In this document: one piece after another, positions 34,147-42,270 of the stretch
Position numbering within the stretch: the stretch's first letter is position 1
Layout of the letters: each line of letters starts with the position of its first letter
Origin: CADCTB01 sp963768975
GTDB taxonomy: Bacteria > Actinomycetota > Acidimicrobiia > Acidimicrobiales > AC-14
Direction of reading: 5' to 3'
NCBI GenBank assembly: GCA_963768975.1
Contig: CAVYKB010000018.1
Coordinates: 1 to 64,000, forward strand
DNA: 64,000 nt
Made by a program: the position numbers and the translations under genes
Notes under the pieces: model-generated
Database searches by the model: none
Told to the model about the DNA's origin: nothing
What the model saw: only the letters and a program-made list of their open reading frames with translations

Positions 34147-35172
34147 ATGAACGTAGGAATTGTCGGAGCCACCGGACTCGTCGGCGGCATCATGCGCACC
34201 CTGCTGGCGGAGCGGGCGTTCCCCGTCGACCAGCTGCGGCTGTTCGCATCGGCCCGCTCGACGGGCAGGGCGCTGCCCTGGGCGGGCGGCGAGATCACGG
34301 TCGAGGACGCCGCCACCGCCGACTACTCCGGCCTCGATCTGGCCCTCTTCGCCGCCGGCGCCACCCTGTCAAAGGAGCTGGCGCCCAAGGTCGCGGCCGC
34401 CGGCGCCACCGTGGTCGACAACTCCTCGGGCTGGCGCCACGACATCGACGTCCCCCTCGTGGTCGCCGAAGTCAACCCCGACGCCTTGAACTCGATCCCC
34501 AAGGGCATCGTCGCCAATCCCAACTGCACGACGATGGTGGCCATGCCGGTGCTCAAGCCCCTTCACGACGAGGCGGGGCTGCGCCGGATCGTGGTCAGCA
34601 CCTACCAGTCGGTGTCGGGCGCCGGCCTGCGAGGCGTCGGCGAGCTGGAGCGCCAGGCCAACGAGGTGGCGCCCAAGTCGGCCGAGTTGGCCTACGACGG
34701 CAACGCGGTGGCCTACCCGGCGAACGAGGCCTTCGTCGCACCGATCGCCTTCAACGTGATCCCGCTCGCAGGCAAGCTCGTCGACGACGAGACCGACGAG
34801 GAGCACAAGTTCCGCCACGAGAGCCGCAAGATCCTCGGGATCCCGGAGCTGTCGGTGTCCTGCACCTGCGTTCGGGTGCCCGTCTACACCGGCCACTCGG
34901 TGAGCCTCAACGTGGAGTTCGAGCGGCCCCTGTCCCCCGAGCGGGCCCGGGAGCTGCTTGCGTCCGCTCCGGGGGTGGCCCTGGCCGACGTGCCCACCCC
35001 CCTGGGGGCCGCCGGCAACGATCCCTCCTACGTCGGTCGCATCCGGCGTGACCCGGGCGCCCCGTACGGGCTGGCCCTCTTTGTCTGCGGCGACAACCTG
35101 CGCAAGGGCGCCGCACTGAACGCAGTGCAGGTGGCCGAGACCCTCGTGGCCCGGGGCCGGTTCAACGGGTGA
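34147..35172 (+). CDS. asd: aspartate-semialdehyde dehydrogenase
   Basis: Reduces aspartyl phosphate to the semialdehyde with NADPH. 341 residues. The dinucleotide-binding loop is NVGIVGATGLVGGIM at the N-terminus, and the catalytic Cys127 is in VANPNCTTM. VSTYQSVSGAGLRGVGELERQ and the C-terminal CTCVRVPVYTGHSVSLNVEF match the family. Coupled in function and position to lysC. Its stop overlaps the start of the small membrane gene by 4 bp. Confidence 0.96.
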   Translation: MNVGIVGATGLVGGIMRTLLAERAFPVDQLRLFASARSTGRALPWAGGEITVEDAATADYSGLDLALFAAGATLSKELAPKVAAAGATVVDNSSGWRHDIDVPLVVAEVNPDALNSIPKGIVANPNCTTMVAMPVLKPLHDEAGLRRIVVSTYQSVSGAGLRGVGELERQANEVAPKSAELAYDGNAVAYPANEAFVAPIAFNVIPLAGKLVDDETDEEHKFRHESRKILGIPELSVSCTCVRVPVYTGHSVSLNVEFERPLSPERARELLASAPGVALADVPTPLGAAGNDPSYVGRIRRDPGAPYGLALFVCGDNLRKGAALNAVQVAETLVARGRFNG

Positions 35173-35558
35173 CCCGCCAGCAGAAACTCGTCCCCATCGG
35201 CGTCCTCGTCATCATGGCCCTGGCGTTGGTGTGGGCCATGATCCCTTTCAACTTCGCCAACGTGGTCGACTGCGAGGCACCCCTCTTCGGCGCCGAGCCC
35301 AAGAACGAAGCTCCCCCGACCAGCTTCATCCGCGCCGACGAGGACTGCCTGTCCAAGGGCAAGAGCCGACTCCTGGTCTCCGCGGTAGCCGCCTTCATGG
35401 CCGCCCTCGGCGGGGCCGTCATGGTGGCGGCGAAACCGATCAGCTCGTCGTGCTCGGCCGGCGACCACGATGCCTGTCGCGAGTGGTGGCTGGCGCCCCT
35501 GGGGCCGGCGGCGGCGGGGCTGGGATGCCAGTGCGAATGCCACGACGTGATCTGGTAG
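35169..35558 (+). CDS. small membrane protein of unknown function
   Basis: 129 residues, GTG overlapping the asd stop. Two predicted membrane helices: LVPIGVLVIMALALVWAMIPF near the start and LLVSAVAAFMAALGGAVMVAA in the middle. An extracytoplasmic loop has two Cys (NVVDCEAPLFG, DEDCLSKG) that may pair. The C-terminus is Cys-rich (LGCQCECHD) and might bind metal. Not recognised. Overlap suggests co-translation with asd but no functional link is evident. Confidence 0.75.
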   Translation: MTRQQKLVPIGVLVIMALALVWAMIPFNFANVVDCEAPLFGAEPKNEAPPTSFIRADEDCLSKGKSRLLVSAVAAFMAALGGAVMVAAKPISSSCSAGDHDACREWWLAPLGPAAAGLGCQCECHDVIW

Positions 35559-35577
35559 GGCTCACCCTGCCGCCGGC

Positions 35578-37341
35578 GTGATCCTGGTCGACGTCGACAA
35601 GGCAACGGTCCGCCGGCCCGACCGACCGCTGTTCGAGAACCTCTCGGTGACCGTGCGCTCCGGCGACCGCCTGGGCGTCGTCGGCCGCAACGGCAGCGGG
35701 AAGTCAACCCTGCTGCGCATCCTGGCCGGCGCCGGCGAGCCCGAGGAGGGCACCGTGCGGCGCGGGCGCGACGTACGGGTGGGCTACCTCGACCAGGAGC
35801 CGGTGCTGCCGGCGGGCACCGTGCGCGATGCCGTGGGACAGCACTGGGAGGCGGCGGCCATCCTCGACCACCTGGGAATGGGCCCGGTGGCCGGCGACGA
35901 CGTCGCCACCCTGTCGGGCGGCCAGACGAAGCGGGTGGCCCTGGCCCGGGTGCTCGTCGACGAGGTCGACCTGCTCGTGCTCGACGAGCCCACGAACCAC
36001 CTCGACGTGGAGGCCATCGCCTGGCTGGAGGCCCGGCTCGCTGCATTCCGGGGCGGGCTGGTGCTCGTCACCCACGACCGCCACGTGCTGGACCGGGTGA
36101 CGACCCGGATCCTGGAGATCGAGGGCGGCGGGGGCTACGTCCATGACGGCGGCTACGCCAGCTACCTGGCCAACCGCAGCGAGCGGGCCGAGCGGGATGC
36201 ATCGACCGAGGCGGTGCGCCGCAACCTGGCCAAGGCCGAGCTGGCGTGGCTGCGCCGCGGGGCGCCGGCCCGCACCCGCAAGCCGAAGGCCCGGATCGCG
36301 TCGGCGACCGCCATCGTGGAGGGCGGGCCGGCGGCGGCCCGGGCGGCGGCGCCCGAGCTGGCGGCCGCGTCCCGAGGGGTGACCATGCCCCGCCTGGGCG
36401 ACCTGGTCATCACCCTCACCGGCGTGGGGCATCGCTTCGGCGACGAGGAGTGGCTGTTCCGGGGATTGGATCTCGACTTGGAGCCGGGCGGCCGCTTGGG
36501 CGTCCTCGGCCCCAACGGCTCGGGCAAGTCCACCCTGCTGGAGATCATCGAGGGCCGGTTGGCGCCGGCCGAGGGCTCCGTGCGCGCCGCAGCCACGGTC
36601 GCGCTCGGCTACTACCGGCAGGCCGGCGTGGAGCTCGATCCCGCCCAGCGGGTGCGGGAGGCGGTCGCCGCCCCGGCCACCCAGCCCAACTGGGAGCAGG
36701 CCCGCCTCATGGAGCGCTTCCTGTTCGACAACGACATCCAGCAGGCGCCGATCGGCACCCTCTCGGGCGGTGAGCGCCGGCGGCTCCAGCTCCTGCTGAC
36801 CCTCACCCGCATGCCGAACGTCCTGCTCCTCGACGAGCCCACCAACGACCTCGACCTGGACACCCTGCGGGCCCTGGAGGACCACCTGGAGTCCTGGCCC
36901 GGCTCAGTGGTAGTCGTCAGCCACGACCGGGCGCTGCTGGAGCGGACGGTCGAGGAGGTGCTGGTGCTTGACGGCCGGGGCCGGGCGACGATGGCCCGAA
37001 ACGGTTACGCCGGCTACACCGCGACCAAGGCGGCGCCGGCCAAGCCGAAGGCGGCGGGCGCCGTCACCGCCAACGAGAAGGTGCCGTCGTCGGTGCCGGC
37101 CAAAGCGGGCGGGCCCAAGCCCCGCTCGGCGAGCACGCTGCGCCGGCTGATCGGCGTCGCCGAGCGGGCCATGGCCGAGGCCGAGGTCACCCGCGACCGC
37201 CTGGCCGCCGAGCTGGCGGCCCATGACCCCGCCGACCACGTCGCCCTCAGCGCGACCGCGCAGGCCTTGGCCGAGGCCGAGGCGGCGCTGGGCACGGCAG
37301 AAGAGCATTGGTTGAAACTCTCGGACGAGCTCGGCGCCTGA
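35578..37341 (+). CDS. ABC-F family ATPase (Uup/Etta-like)
   Basis: 587 residues with two ABC domains and no membrane segment; ABC-F proteins act on ribosomes, in translation control or antibiotic protection. Domain 1: VGRNGSGKSTLLRILAG, LSGGQTKRVALAR, LLVLDEPTNHLD, THDRHVL. Domain 2: LGPNGSGKSTLLEIIEG, LSGGERRRLQLLL, LLLDEPTNDLD, SHDRALLE. The linker is basic with RRGAPARTRKPKAR. The C-terminal ~100 residues are a coiled coil (LRRLIGVAERAMAEAEVTRDRLAAELAAHD), as in Uup. GTG start. Which ribosomal function it has cannot be told. Confidence 0.94.
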   Translation: MILVDVDKATVRRPDRPLFENLSVTVRSGDRLGVVGRNGSGKSTLLRILAGAGEPEEGTVRRGRDVRVGYLDQEPVLPAGTVRDAVGQHWEAAAILDHLGMGPVAGDDVATLSGGQTKRVALARVLVDEVDLLVLDEPTNHLDVEAIAWLEARLAAFRGGLVLVTHDRHVLDRVTTRILEIEGGGGYVHDGGYASYLANRSERAERDASTEAVRRNLAKAELAWLRRGAPARTRKPKARIASATAIVEGGPAAARAAAPELAAASRGVTMPRLGDLVITLTGVGHRFGDEEWLFRGLDLDLEPGGRLGVLGPNGSGKSTLLEIIEGRLAPAEGSVRAAATVALGYYRQAGVELDPAQRVREAVAAPATQPNWEQARLMERFLFDNDIQQAPIGTLSGGERRRLQLLLTLTRMPNVLLLDEPTNDLDLDTLRALEDHLESWPGSVVVVSHDRALLERTVEEVLVLDGRGRATMARNGYAGYTATKAAPAKPKAAGAVTANEKVPSSVPAKAGGPKPRSASTLRRLIGVAERAMAEAEVTRDRLAAELAAHDPADHVALSATAQALAEAEAALGTAEEHWLKLSDELGA

Positions 37342-37620
37342 CTAGTCGACGGGAAGTCGACTCAGGAGGTCGACCTTCTGCTCCTCGAACTCCTCGAGCG
37401 TCATGGTGCCGGCGTCGTAGCGCTGGTGGATCGACTCGATCAGCTTGAGCAGGTCGTCGGCTGACAACTCGCTCTTGCCGTCGTCGACCAGCACCTCGAC
37501 CGCCTCGCTGTCCTCGACCCCGGCGGAGCGCTCCTGGCGCTTCTCCCGCTTGGCGGCTGCCTTGGCTTTCTTGTCTCGATCGCGTTGAAGCTTGCTGAAG
37601 CTGGTTCGCTGACCGCCCAT
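37342..37620 (-). CDS. small SHOCT-like domain protein
   Basis: 92 residues. N-terminus very basic (RDRDKKAKAAAKREKRQER), then an acidic stretch and a C-terminal helical hairpin LLKLIESIHQRYDAGTMTLEEFEEQKVDLL, which matches the SHOCT (short C-terminal) motif with its conserved Gly/Thr turn. The basic part suggests nucleic-acid binding. It ends directly at the ABC-F stop (convergent, no gap). A ribosome-binding site AAGGAGAT precedes ATG 37620. Confidence 0.8.
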   Translation of the reverse strand: MGGQRTSFSKLQRDRDKKAKAAAKREKRQERSAGVEDSEAVEVLVDDGKSELSADDLLKLIESIHQRYDAGTMTLEEFEEQKVDLLSRLPVD

Positions 37621-37650
37621 CTGATCTCCTTTGGGCCGGTGGGGTAAGCA

Positions 37651-37680
37651 GAAAGCCGCCGGCCGTGGCCGGCGGCTCGT
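37651..37680 (-). terminator. terminator of the cold-shock gene
   Basis: Minus-strand AGCCGCCGGCC-acg-GCCGGCGGCT followed by TTCTGC: about 11 bp of perfect G+C stem, 20 bp after the cspA stop. Confidence 0.75.
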
Positions 37681-37697
37681 TTCACAGAACTCCCGAG

Positions 37698-37898
37698 CTA
37701 AATAGCCCGAACGTTCTGGGCTTCCTCGCCCTTCCGGCCGGGCGCCACGTCGAACTCGACCTTCTGGCCCTCCTCGAGGGAGCGGTACCCGCGGCCTTCG
37801 ATGTTGGAGTAATGCACGAAGACGTCATCGCCCTGCTCGCGAGAGATGAAGCCGTAGCCCTTCTCTGCGTTGAAAAACTTCACGGTTCCTGTTGCCAC
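37698..37898 (-). CDS. cold-shock protein, CspA family
   Basis: 66 residues, a single OB-fold RNA/DNA chaperone. RNP1 motif KGYGFISRE and RNP2 motif DVFVHYSNI are intact; GTVKFFNAEKGYGFI starts directly after the GTG codon. Acts in RNA melting during cold or growth. The upstream leader is short (about 50 nt if TAGAAT at 37953-37958 is the -10 box), unlike the long regulated leader of E. coli cspA. Confidence 0.96.
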   Translation of the reverse strand: MATGTVKFFNAEKGYGFISREQGDDVFVHYSNIEGRGYRSLEEGQKVEFDVAPGRKGEEAQNVRAI

Positions 37899-38024
37899 AC
37901 TGATCTCTTCTCTTCGTCAGAGCGAAGCCCCACTGACTTCCTCGTCCCGAGCATTCTACGTGAATTTCTCGCCACAGGCCCACGGCCGCCTAAGATCGTT
38001 GCCCGGAGACGGGAGGAATGGGCC

Positions 38025-38948
38025 ATGGCCGCCGTCGATCCCCGGTCGAGTGGAGACCGGATGTGGGAGCGGGAATCCCGGTTCGGGCGACGAGCCGAGG
38101 TGGTCGCCGTCGACCGCCTGACCGAGACCGGCACCGTCCGCATCCGCGCCAGGGTCACCGACGACCAGCCATTCGACTACAAGCCGGGCCAGTTCCTGGC
38201 CTTCCAGGAGGACGTGCCGGGCGTGGGCGTCCAGCGCAGCCCGTATTGCATGTTCCAGCCGCCGGCGCCCGACCGCAGCTTCGAGATGCTGATCCGGGTG
38301 TTCCCGGAGGGCCCCTTGTCACACTACATGGCCTCGATGCGCCCGGGCACGCAACTGGCATTCAGGGGACCGTCCGGGCGCTCCATGCTGCCCAAAGACG
38401 ACGACGTGGACTCAGAATTGGTGATGCTGGCCACCGGCGTCGGAGTCAGCCCCCTGCATGCGGTCATTGTCCATCTGCTGCGGGAGCGTGACGGCCGGCG
38501 CATCCGGCTTTTCTGGGGGCTGCGCCTCGAAGAGGACATCTGCCTCACCAAGGAGCTCGACACCCTGGCCGGCGCCCACCCGAACTTCACCTACGCCATC
38601 TCGCTCTCCCAGCCGTCGGAGTCCTGGACCGGGCTGCGGGGCCGCCTCACGGAGACCATGCCGCCCCTGCTGGAGTCCCTCGGGGGCAAGCGCTACTACC
38701 TGTCGGGCAACGGGGCCATGTGCGAGGAGATGGAGCTGGCCTTCTCGGGCATGGGCGTCGACCGGTCATACATCCGCCAGGAGCGCTTCTTCAACGTCGG
38801 CCACCGGGCCGACGCTGCCGTCATCGACGCCATCGCCGCCCGCTTCGTGGCCCACGACTTGTTCTCGCCGCTCAGCGAGGCGCAAGCGCCCATGCTCTTC
38901 GCCATCGAGCGCGACGTGCACGGCCGCAAGGTGGGGCCCTCGGACTGA
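38025..38948 (+). CDS. ferredoxin-NADP reductase-type FAD/NAD(P) oxidoreductase
   Basis: 307 residues. The FAD domain has QRSPYCMFQPP, the R-x-Y-S-type FAD-binding motif with Cys in place of Ser, and VFPEGPLSHYMASMRPG. The NAD(P) domain has MLATGVGVSPLHAVIVHLL, LFWGLRLEEDI and RYYLSGNGAMCEEM. This is the electron-transfer module seen in flavohaemoglobin/phenol-hydroxylase reductases, but without an iron-sulphur domain, so a partner is needed. ATG 38025 is preceded by GGGAGGA at good distance. Its partner is not evident in the neighbourhood. Confidence 0.85.
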   Translation: MAAVDPRSSGDRMWERESRFGRRAEVVAVDRLTETGTVRIRARVTDDQPFDYKPGQFLAFQEDVPGVGVQRSPYCMFQPPAPDRSFEMLIRVFPEGPLSHYMASMRPGTQLAFRGPSGRSMLPKDDDVDSELVMLATGVGVSPLHAVIVHLLRERDGRRIRLFWGLRLEEDICLTKELDTLAGAHPNFTYAISLSQPSESWTGLRGRLTETMPPLLESLGGKRYYLSGNGAMCEEMELAFSGMGVDRSYIRQERFFNVGHRADAAVIDAIAARFVAHDLFSPLSEAQAPMLFAIERDVHGRKVGPSD

Positions 38949-39034
38949 GTCCGATTTGAGTGAATTATCCAATCCGGCGGGGGCGCCGGCGCCGAACTGG
39001 TGGGACTACCCGAATCCAAGGAGGCACGTCCACC

Positions 39035-39553
39035 GTGAAGAACAAGATGAAGGTCACCGCCGGCATCAGCGCCGCGTTCGCCGTCGGAGCCCTGATCGGT
39101 CCCCTGAACGGCGCCGGCGCCGGCCACTCCAACCTCCTCCTCGAATCCGAGCTCCGGGGCCGCAACGAAGTCGCCACCTCCGCCGAGAACAGGCGGCAGG
39201 TGGGCGACCCCAACGGGCGGGGGGAGGTCTACGTGTTCGGCATCGACGGCGACCCGACCACTCTCTGCTATGTCCTCACCGTCTCGGGCATTGAGCCGGC
39301 GACCGCGGCCCACATCCACAAGGGCGCCAAGGGCGAGAACGGCCCGGTGGTAGCCAACCTGGCGGCGCCGGCCGACGGCAACGCCGCCGACTGCCTGACC
39401 GAGGGCGAGGTCGGTCCTGGCACCACGCCGAAGTTCCCGACCGGCGAGACGGTGGCCGCCATCCTGGCCGACCCGGAGAGCTACTACGTGAACGTCCACA
39501 ACACCGACTACCCCGGCGGTGCCATCCGCGGCCAGCTGGCCTACCAGGGCTAG
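39035..39553 (+). CDS. secreted CHRD-domain protein
   Basis: 172 residues. Signal peptide MKVTAGISAAFAVGALIGPLNGAGAG after GTG 39035, with AAGGAGG ahead of it. The CHRD domain (as in chordin) follows: LRGRNEVATSAENR, GEVYVFGIDGD, VSGIEPATAAHIHKGAKGENGPVV and YYVNVHNTDYPGGAIRGQL, the last two being the hallmark segments. CHRD domains are beta-sandwiches on the cell surface or in the matrix with unknown ligand. It is followed by a strong hairpin. Confidence 0.9.
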   Translation: MKNKMKVTAGISAAFAVGALIGPLNGAGAGHSNLLLESELRGRNEVATSAENRRQVGDPNGRGEVYVFGIDGDPTTLCYVLTVSGIEPATAAHIHKGAKGENGPVVANLAAPADGNAADCLTEGEVGPGTTPKFPTGETVAAILADPESYYVNVHNTDYPGGAIRGQLAYQG

Positions 39554-39561
39554 GGGCACGC

Positions 39562-39598
39562 CCGGGAGCCGCCGCGCCTACGGGCCGGCGGCTCCCGG
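39562..39598. terminator. bidirectional hairpin between CHRD gene and CBU_0592-like gene
   Basis: Perfect 13-bp stem CCGGGAGCCGCCG / CGGCGGCTCCCGG with an 11-nt loop between two convergent genes; no T-run, but position suits a terminator for both. Confidence 0.6.
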
Positions 39599-39623
39599 TG
39601 CCGCAACGTGGCCTGCTGATCGC

Positions 39624-39878
39624 TCATCCGCCCTTCCTTCCCGATGGGCGGCCGATCACACCTCGGACGATGGCGTACCCGGACACCGCGGCCCAGACAC
39701 CCTCCAGCAAAAGGAAGCCCGTGTCCCCGTCGATGGCTGCGACGGTGGCCAGCGTGCCGGCGCCGAGGAAGTTCAGCACCAGGTAGGTCATGGAGGCGGT
39801 CTGCAAGCGGCCGGTCTGCGCCAGCACGAAGGCGGACAGGATCAGCGCCGCGCCGACCAGTTCGACCAGTGTCTCCAT
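39624..39878 (-). CDS. small CBU_0592-like membrane protein
   Basis: 84 residues with three hydrophobic helices: VELVGAALILSAFVLAQ, MTYLVLNFLGAGTLATVAAI, and LLLEGVWAAVSGYAIVRGVI. The LVLNxxGA and EGVWAxVS motifs match the CBU_0592-like family of small membrane proteins, whose function is unknown. ATG 39878. It lies 5 bp downstream of the GMC oxidoreductase, so they may be co-transcribed. Confidence 0.75.
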   Translation of the reverse strand: METLVELVGAALILSAFVLAQTGRLQTASMTYLVLNFLGAGTLATVAAIDGDTGFLLLEGVWAAVSGYAIVRGVIGRPSGRKGG

Positions 39879-39883
39879 GTTGG

Positions 39884-41776
39884 CTACATGATGGCGTGAA
39901 GGTGATCGGCCAGGCGCAACGAGAGCGCGGAGATGGTCAGCGCCGGGTTGGCGGCCGGAATGAAGGGGGCGACGGAGTTGTCGGCCACGTAGAGGTTGTC
40001 GAGGCCCTCGAACCTCAGGTCGGTGTCGACCACGCCCGATCCGTTCCCGCTCATGCGCAGCGTGCCGCCGGCGTGGTGCGGCGTGCCCTCGTTCCCGAGG
40101 TGCATCCCTTCAGACGGATTGACGCCCTCGGCCTGGAGAAAAGCCAGCACCGCATTGCGGAGATCTCGCACCTCGTCCCCGAACGGCGACGCCGAGTGGT
40201 TCCGCCGGACGTGCACCGACGCCTTGACCCCCGGCCCGTGGTCCTCGATGACGTTGGCGTCGTCGAGGAGGCTGGCCCCCACGAACTGCAGGCGGACGCT
40301 GGAAGAGGTGATCGAGTCGATCTTCTCCTTGCGGACGTCGTCGTCCGGGTGGCGGGCGTCCCAGTACTTGGGGTTGATCAGGACCTCGACGTTGTAGCCG
40401 TGACTCGAGAGCGACGCCTGTCTGTGCGTCATCAGGATCTTGGCGTGGTCCTCGACCCCTCCGAACTCGCTGCCCGGCGGGAGGCGGTACTCCTTGGAGA
40501 AGAACGCCGGATGGTCGGTCAGCCCCCGCCCCACCTTGCCGTTCGGATCGGGAAGCCCGCTGCGCAGGGCGATCCGGGGGCTCTCCAGGGAACCGGCGGC
40601 CAGGACGACGACCCGACCCCGGTAGCGCCGCTCCTGGTTGCCGACCAGGTCCGAGCAAACGACCTCGGTAGCCCGGCGACCCTCGGTCTTCACGCGCACC
40701 ACGTAGTGGTTGAGGTTCACGGTCAGGTTGTCGCGCCCGGCGAGGCCCGTGTAGGCCAAGGAGTCCAAAAGCAGATCGGCCGTAGAGAAGACGCCGGTCG
40801 ACTTCTCCAGCACATTGGCCAAGCTCCCGTGGGCGCCGAGGTTGGGCTGGTGGAGCGACTGGGGCAGTTCTTCGACGACGTGGTCGGAGAACCGCTGGCG
40901 GAGCCTTGCCAATGTCGTGTCCTGGAAGGGGCCCAGCGTCCGCCGCTTCCGAAGGGTGTGCTCAGCCGCTGCGTAGCCCGAGGACACAAGATGGCTCCGG
41001 ACCGGCGCCGGCCAGAAGTCCAGCTCCCACTGCCGCATCCGGGGAATCAGCCCCGACCAGAACACCGAACGTCCGCCCAGGCCCATCTGCACGCCGAAGA
41101 GGAAGTCCGAACCGGGCTTGTTCACGAAATGACCGACCTGGTGGTGCCGCGGCAGCGCCGGCCAGTCGCCCGGTAGGTTCGTGATGTGGGACGGGTACAC
41201 GAGGCCGCCGGCCTCAAGGACCAGCACGTTGCGGTCCTTGTCCGAGAGCGCATCGGCCAGGACGCCGCCCCCGAACCCGGAGCCGACGATGATCACGTCG
41301 TAGGTGACGTCCGCCCGCAGGTTGCTGCGGACGTGCTCCTGTTGGAGGGTGTTCTCCTCGGTCCGGAGGTTGTCGAACCCGTGGAGCATCCGCGCCGGCG
41401 CGGCAGGGAAGTCGACGGTGCTCTCGTCGAAGTGATGGTCCCGGCCGGCGTCGAGGGTGACGTTGAACCCGCTCATCCAGCACTGCCCGTCCAGCACGAA
41501 CTTCATCTCCAACTGACCGGGATAGCGGGCCCGCTCGAACTCGAAGTACCACTGCCCGTCCCGGTAGACGCCGAAGACGTCGCGGTCCCAGCCGTCCGTG
41601 GCGTTGCGGATGGTGATGCGGTGGTTGGGCCGGAGGGCGTCGGTGCGCAGGAAGACCCGAAAGAGGTCGGCGGGCGGCAGGGTGACCGCAGTCAGCGCCT
41701 CGAACGATCCCAGCCGGTCCGGGGACGCGGCCTGCTCGTCCGAGGAAGACCCGCTGTGGTACGGGATGTACGGCAT
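39884..41776 (-). CDS. GMC-family oxidoreductase with N-terminal E-set/CBM48-like domain
   Basis: 630 residues. Residues ~155-630 are a GMC flavoprotein: DVIIVGSGFGGGVLADALSD binds FAD, LEAGG follows, GGRSVFWSGLIPR is the substrate-side region, VVLAAGSLESPRIAL is typical, and the C-terminus has HHAGGTLRM plus NLYVADNSVAPFIPAANPALT. Residues ~35-120 form an extra domain: LFRVFLRTDALRPNHRITIRN, GVYRDGQWYFEFERA, KFVLDG, resembling glycogen/starch-binding E-set folds. The combination is uncommon. No signal peptide or Tat motif. Substrate (sugar, alcohol or sterol) is unknown. Confidence 0.88.
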   Translation of the reverse strand: MPYIPYHSGSSSDEQAASPDRLGSFEALTAVTLPPADLFRVFLRTDALRPNHRITIRNATDGWDRDVFGVYRDGQWYFEFERARYPGQLEMKFVLDGQCWMSGFNVTLDAGRDHHFDESTVDFPAAPARMLHGFDNLRTEENTLQQEHVRSNLRADVTYDVIIVGSGFGGGVLADALSDKDRNVLVLEAGGLVYPSHITNLPGDWPALPRHHQVGHFVNKPGSDFLFGVQMGLGGRSVFWSGLIPRMRQWELDFWPAPVRSHLVSSGYAAAEHTLRKRRTLGPFQDTTLARLRQRFSDHVVEELPQSLHQPNLGAHGSLANVLEKSTGVFSTADLLLDSLAYTGLAGRDNLTVNLNHYVVRVKTEGRRATEVVCSDLVGNQERRYRGRVVVLAAGSLESPRIALRSGLPDPNGKVGRGLTDHPAFFSKEYRLPPGSEFGGVEDHAKILMTHRQASLSSHGYNVEVLINPKYWDARHPDDDVRKEKIDSITSSSVRLQFVGASLLDDANVIEDHGPGVKASVHVRRNHSASPFGDEVRDLRNAVLAFLQAEGVNPSEGMHLGNEGTPHHAGGTLRMSGNGSGVVDTDLRFEGLDNLYVADNSVAPFIPAANPALTISALSLRLADHLHAIM

Positions 41777-41804
41777 CCGCCCGCCTCCGTTCCTGTGTCC
41801 GCCG

Positions 41805-42257
41805 GTGCCAAAGGCTAATCCCGACCTCCCGACGCGAGTCGGGCTCCAGCTGCTGCATGTGCACCAGGCCGTCTACGTCCTGACTGGCGGGCGGATCGGG
41901 CACCACCTGCTCGGGCTGCCCTGCCTGCTACTGCGCACGACGGGCCGGCGCACAGGTCGGACCCGCACCGCGTCGCTGGTCTACGCCCGCGACGGCGACG
42001 ACTACGTGGTCGTCGCCTCCCTCGGCGGCTCGGACCGGGCGCCGGCGTGGCTCCACAACCTCTCCGCCAACCCTCACGTCAGTGTGCAGGTCGGCCGGCG
42101 CCGCTTCCCGGCCATCGCCACCGTGATCTCCCGAGGTGACGATGAATACGTCCGCCTGTGGCGGGCGGTCAACGACGTCGCCGGCGGCCGCTACGACCGC
42201 TACCAGGCCAGGACCAAACGGCCTATCCCGCTCGTGCGGCTCAGTCTCGGCTCGTAG
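41805..42257 (+). CDS. deazaflavin (F420)-dependent nitroreductase family protein
   Basis: 150 residues. The family includes Ddn of mycobacteria, which uses reduced F420 to reduce quinones and nitro compounds. HVHQAVYVLTGGRIGHHLLGLPCLLLRTTGRRTGRTR is the characteristic N-terminal stretch, followed by YVVVASLGGSDRAPAWLHNL and LSANPHVSVQVG. Start GTG 41805 begins shortly before the domain; the frame is open further upstream but runs into the divergent GMC start. Requires cofactor F420, supporting an actinobacterial origin. Confidence 0.9.
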   Translation: MPKANPDLPTRVGLQLLHVHQAVYVLTGGRIGHHLLGLPCLLLRTTGRRTGRTRTASLVYARDGDDYVVVASLGGSDRAPAWLHNLSANPHVSVQVGRRRFPAIATVISRGDDEYVRLWRAVNDVAGGRYDRYQARTKRPIPLVRLSLGS

Positions 42258-42270
42258 TCTTCCGGCCCCG

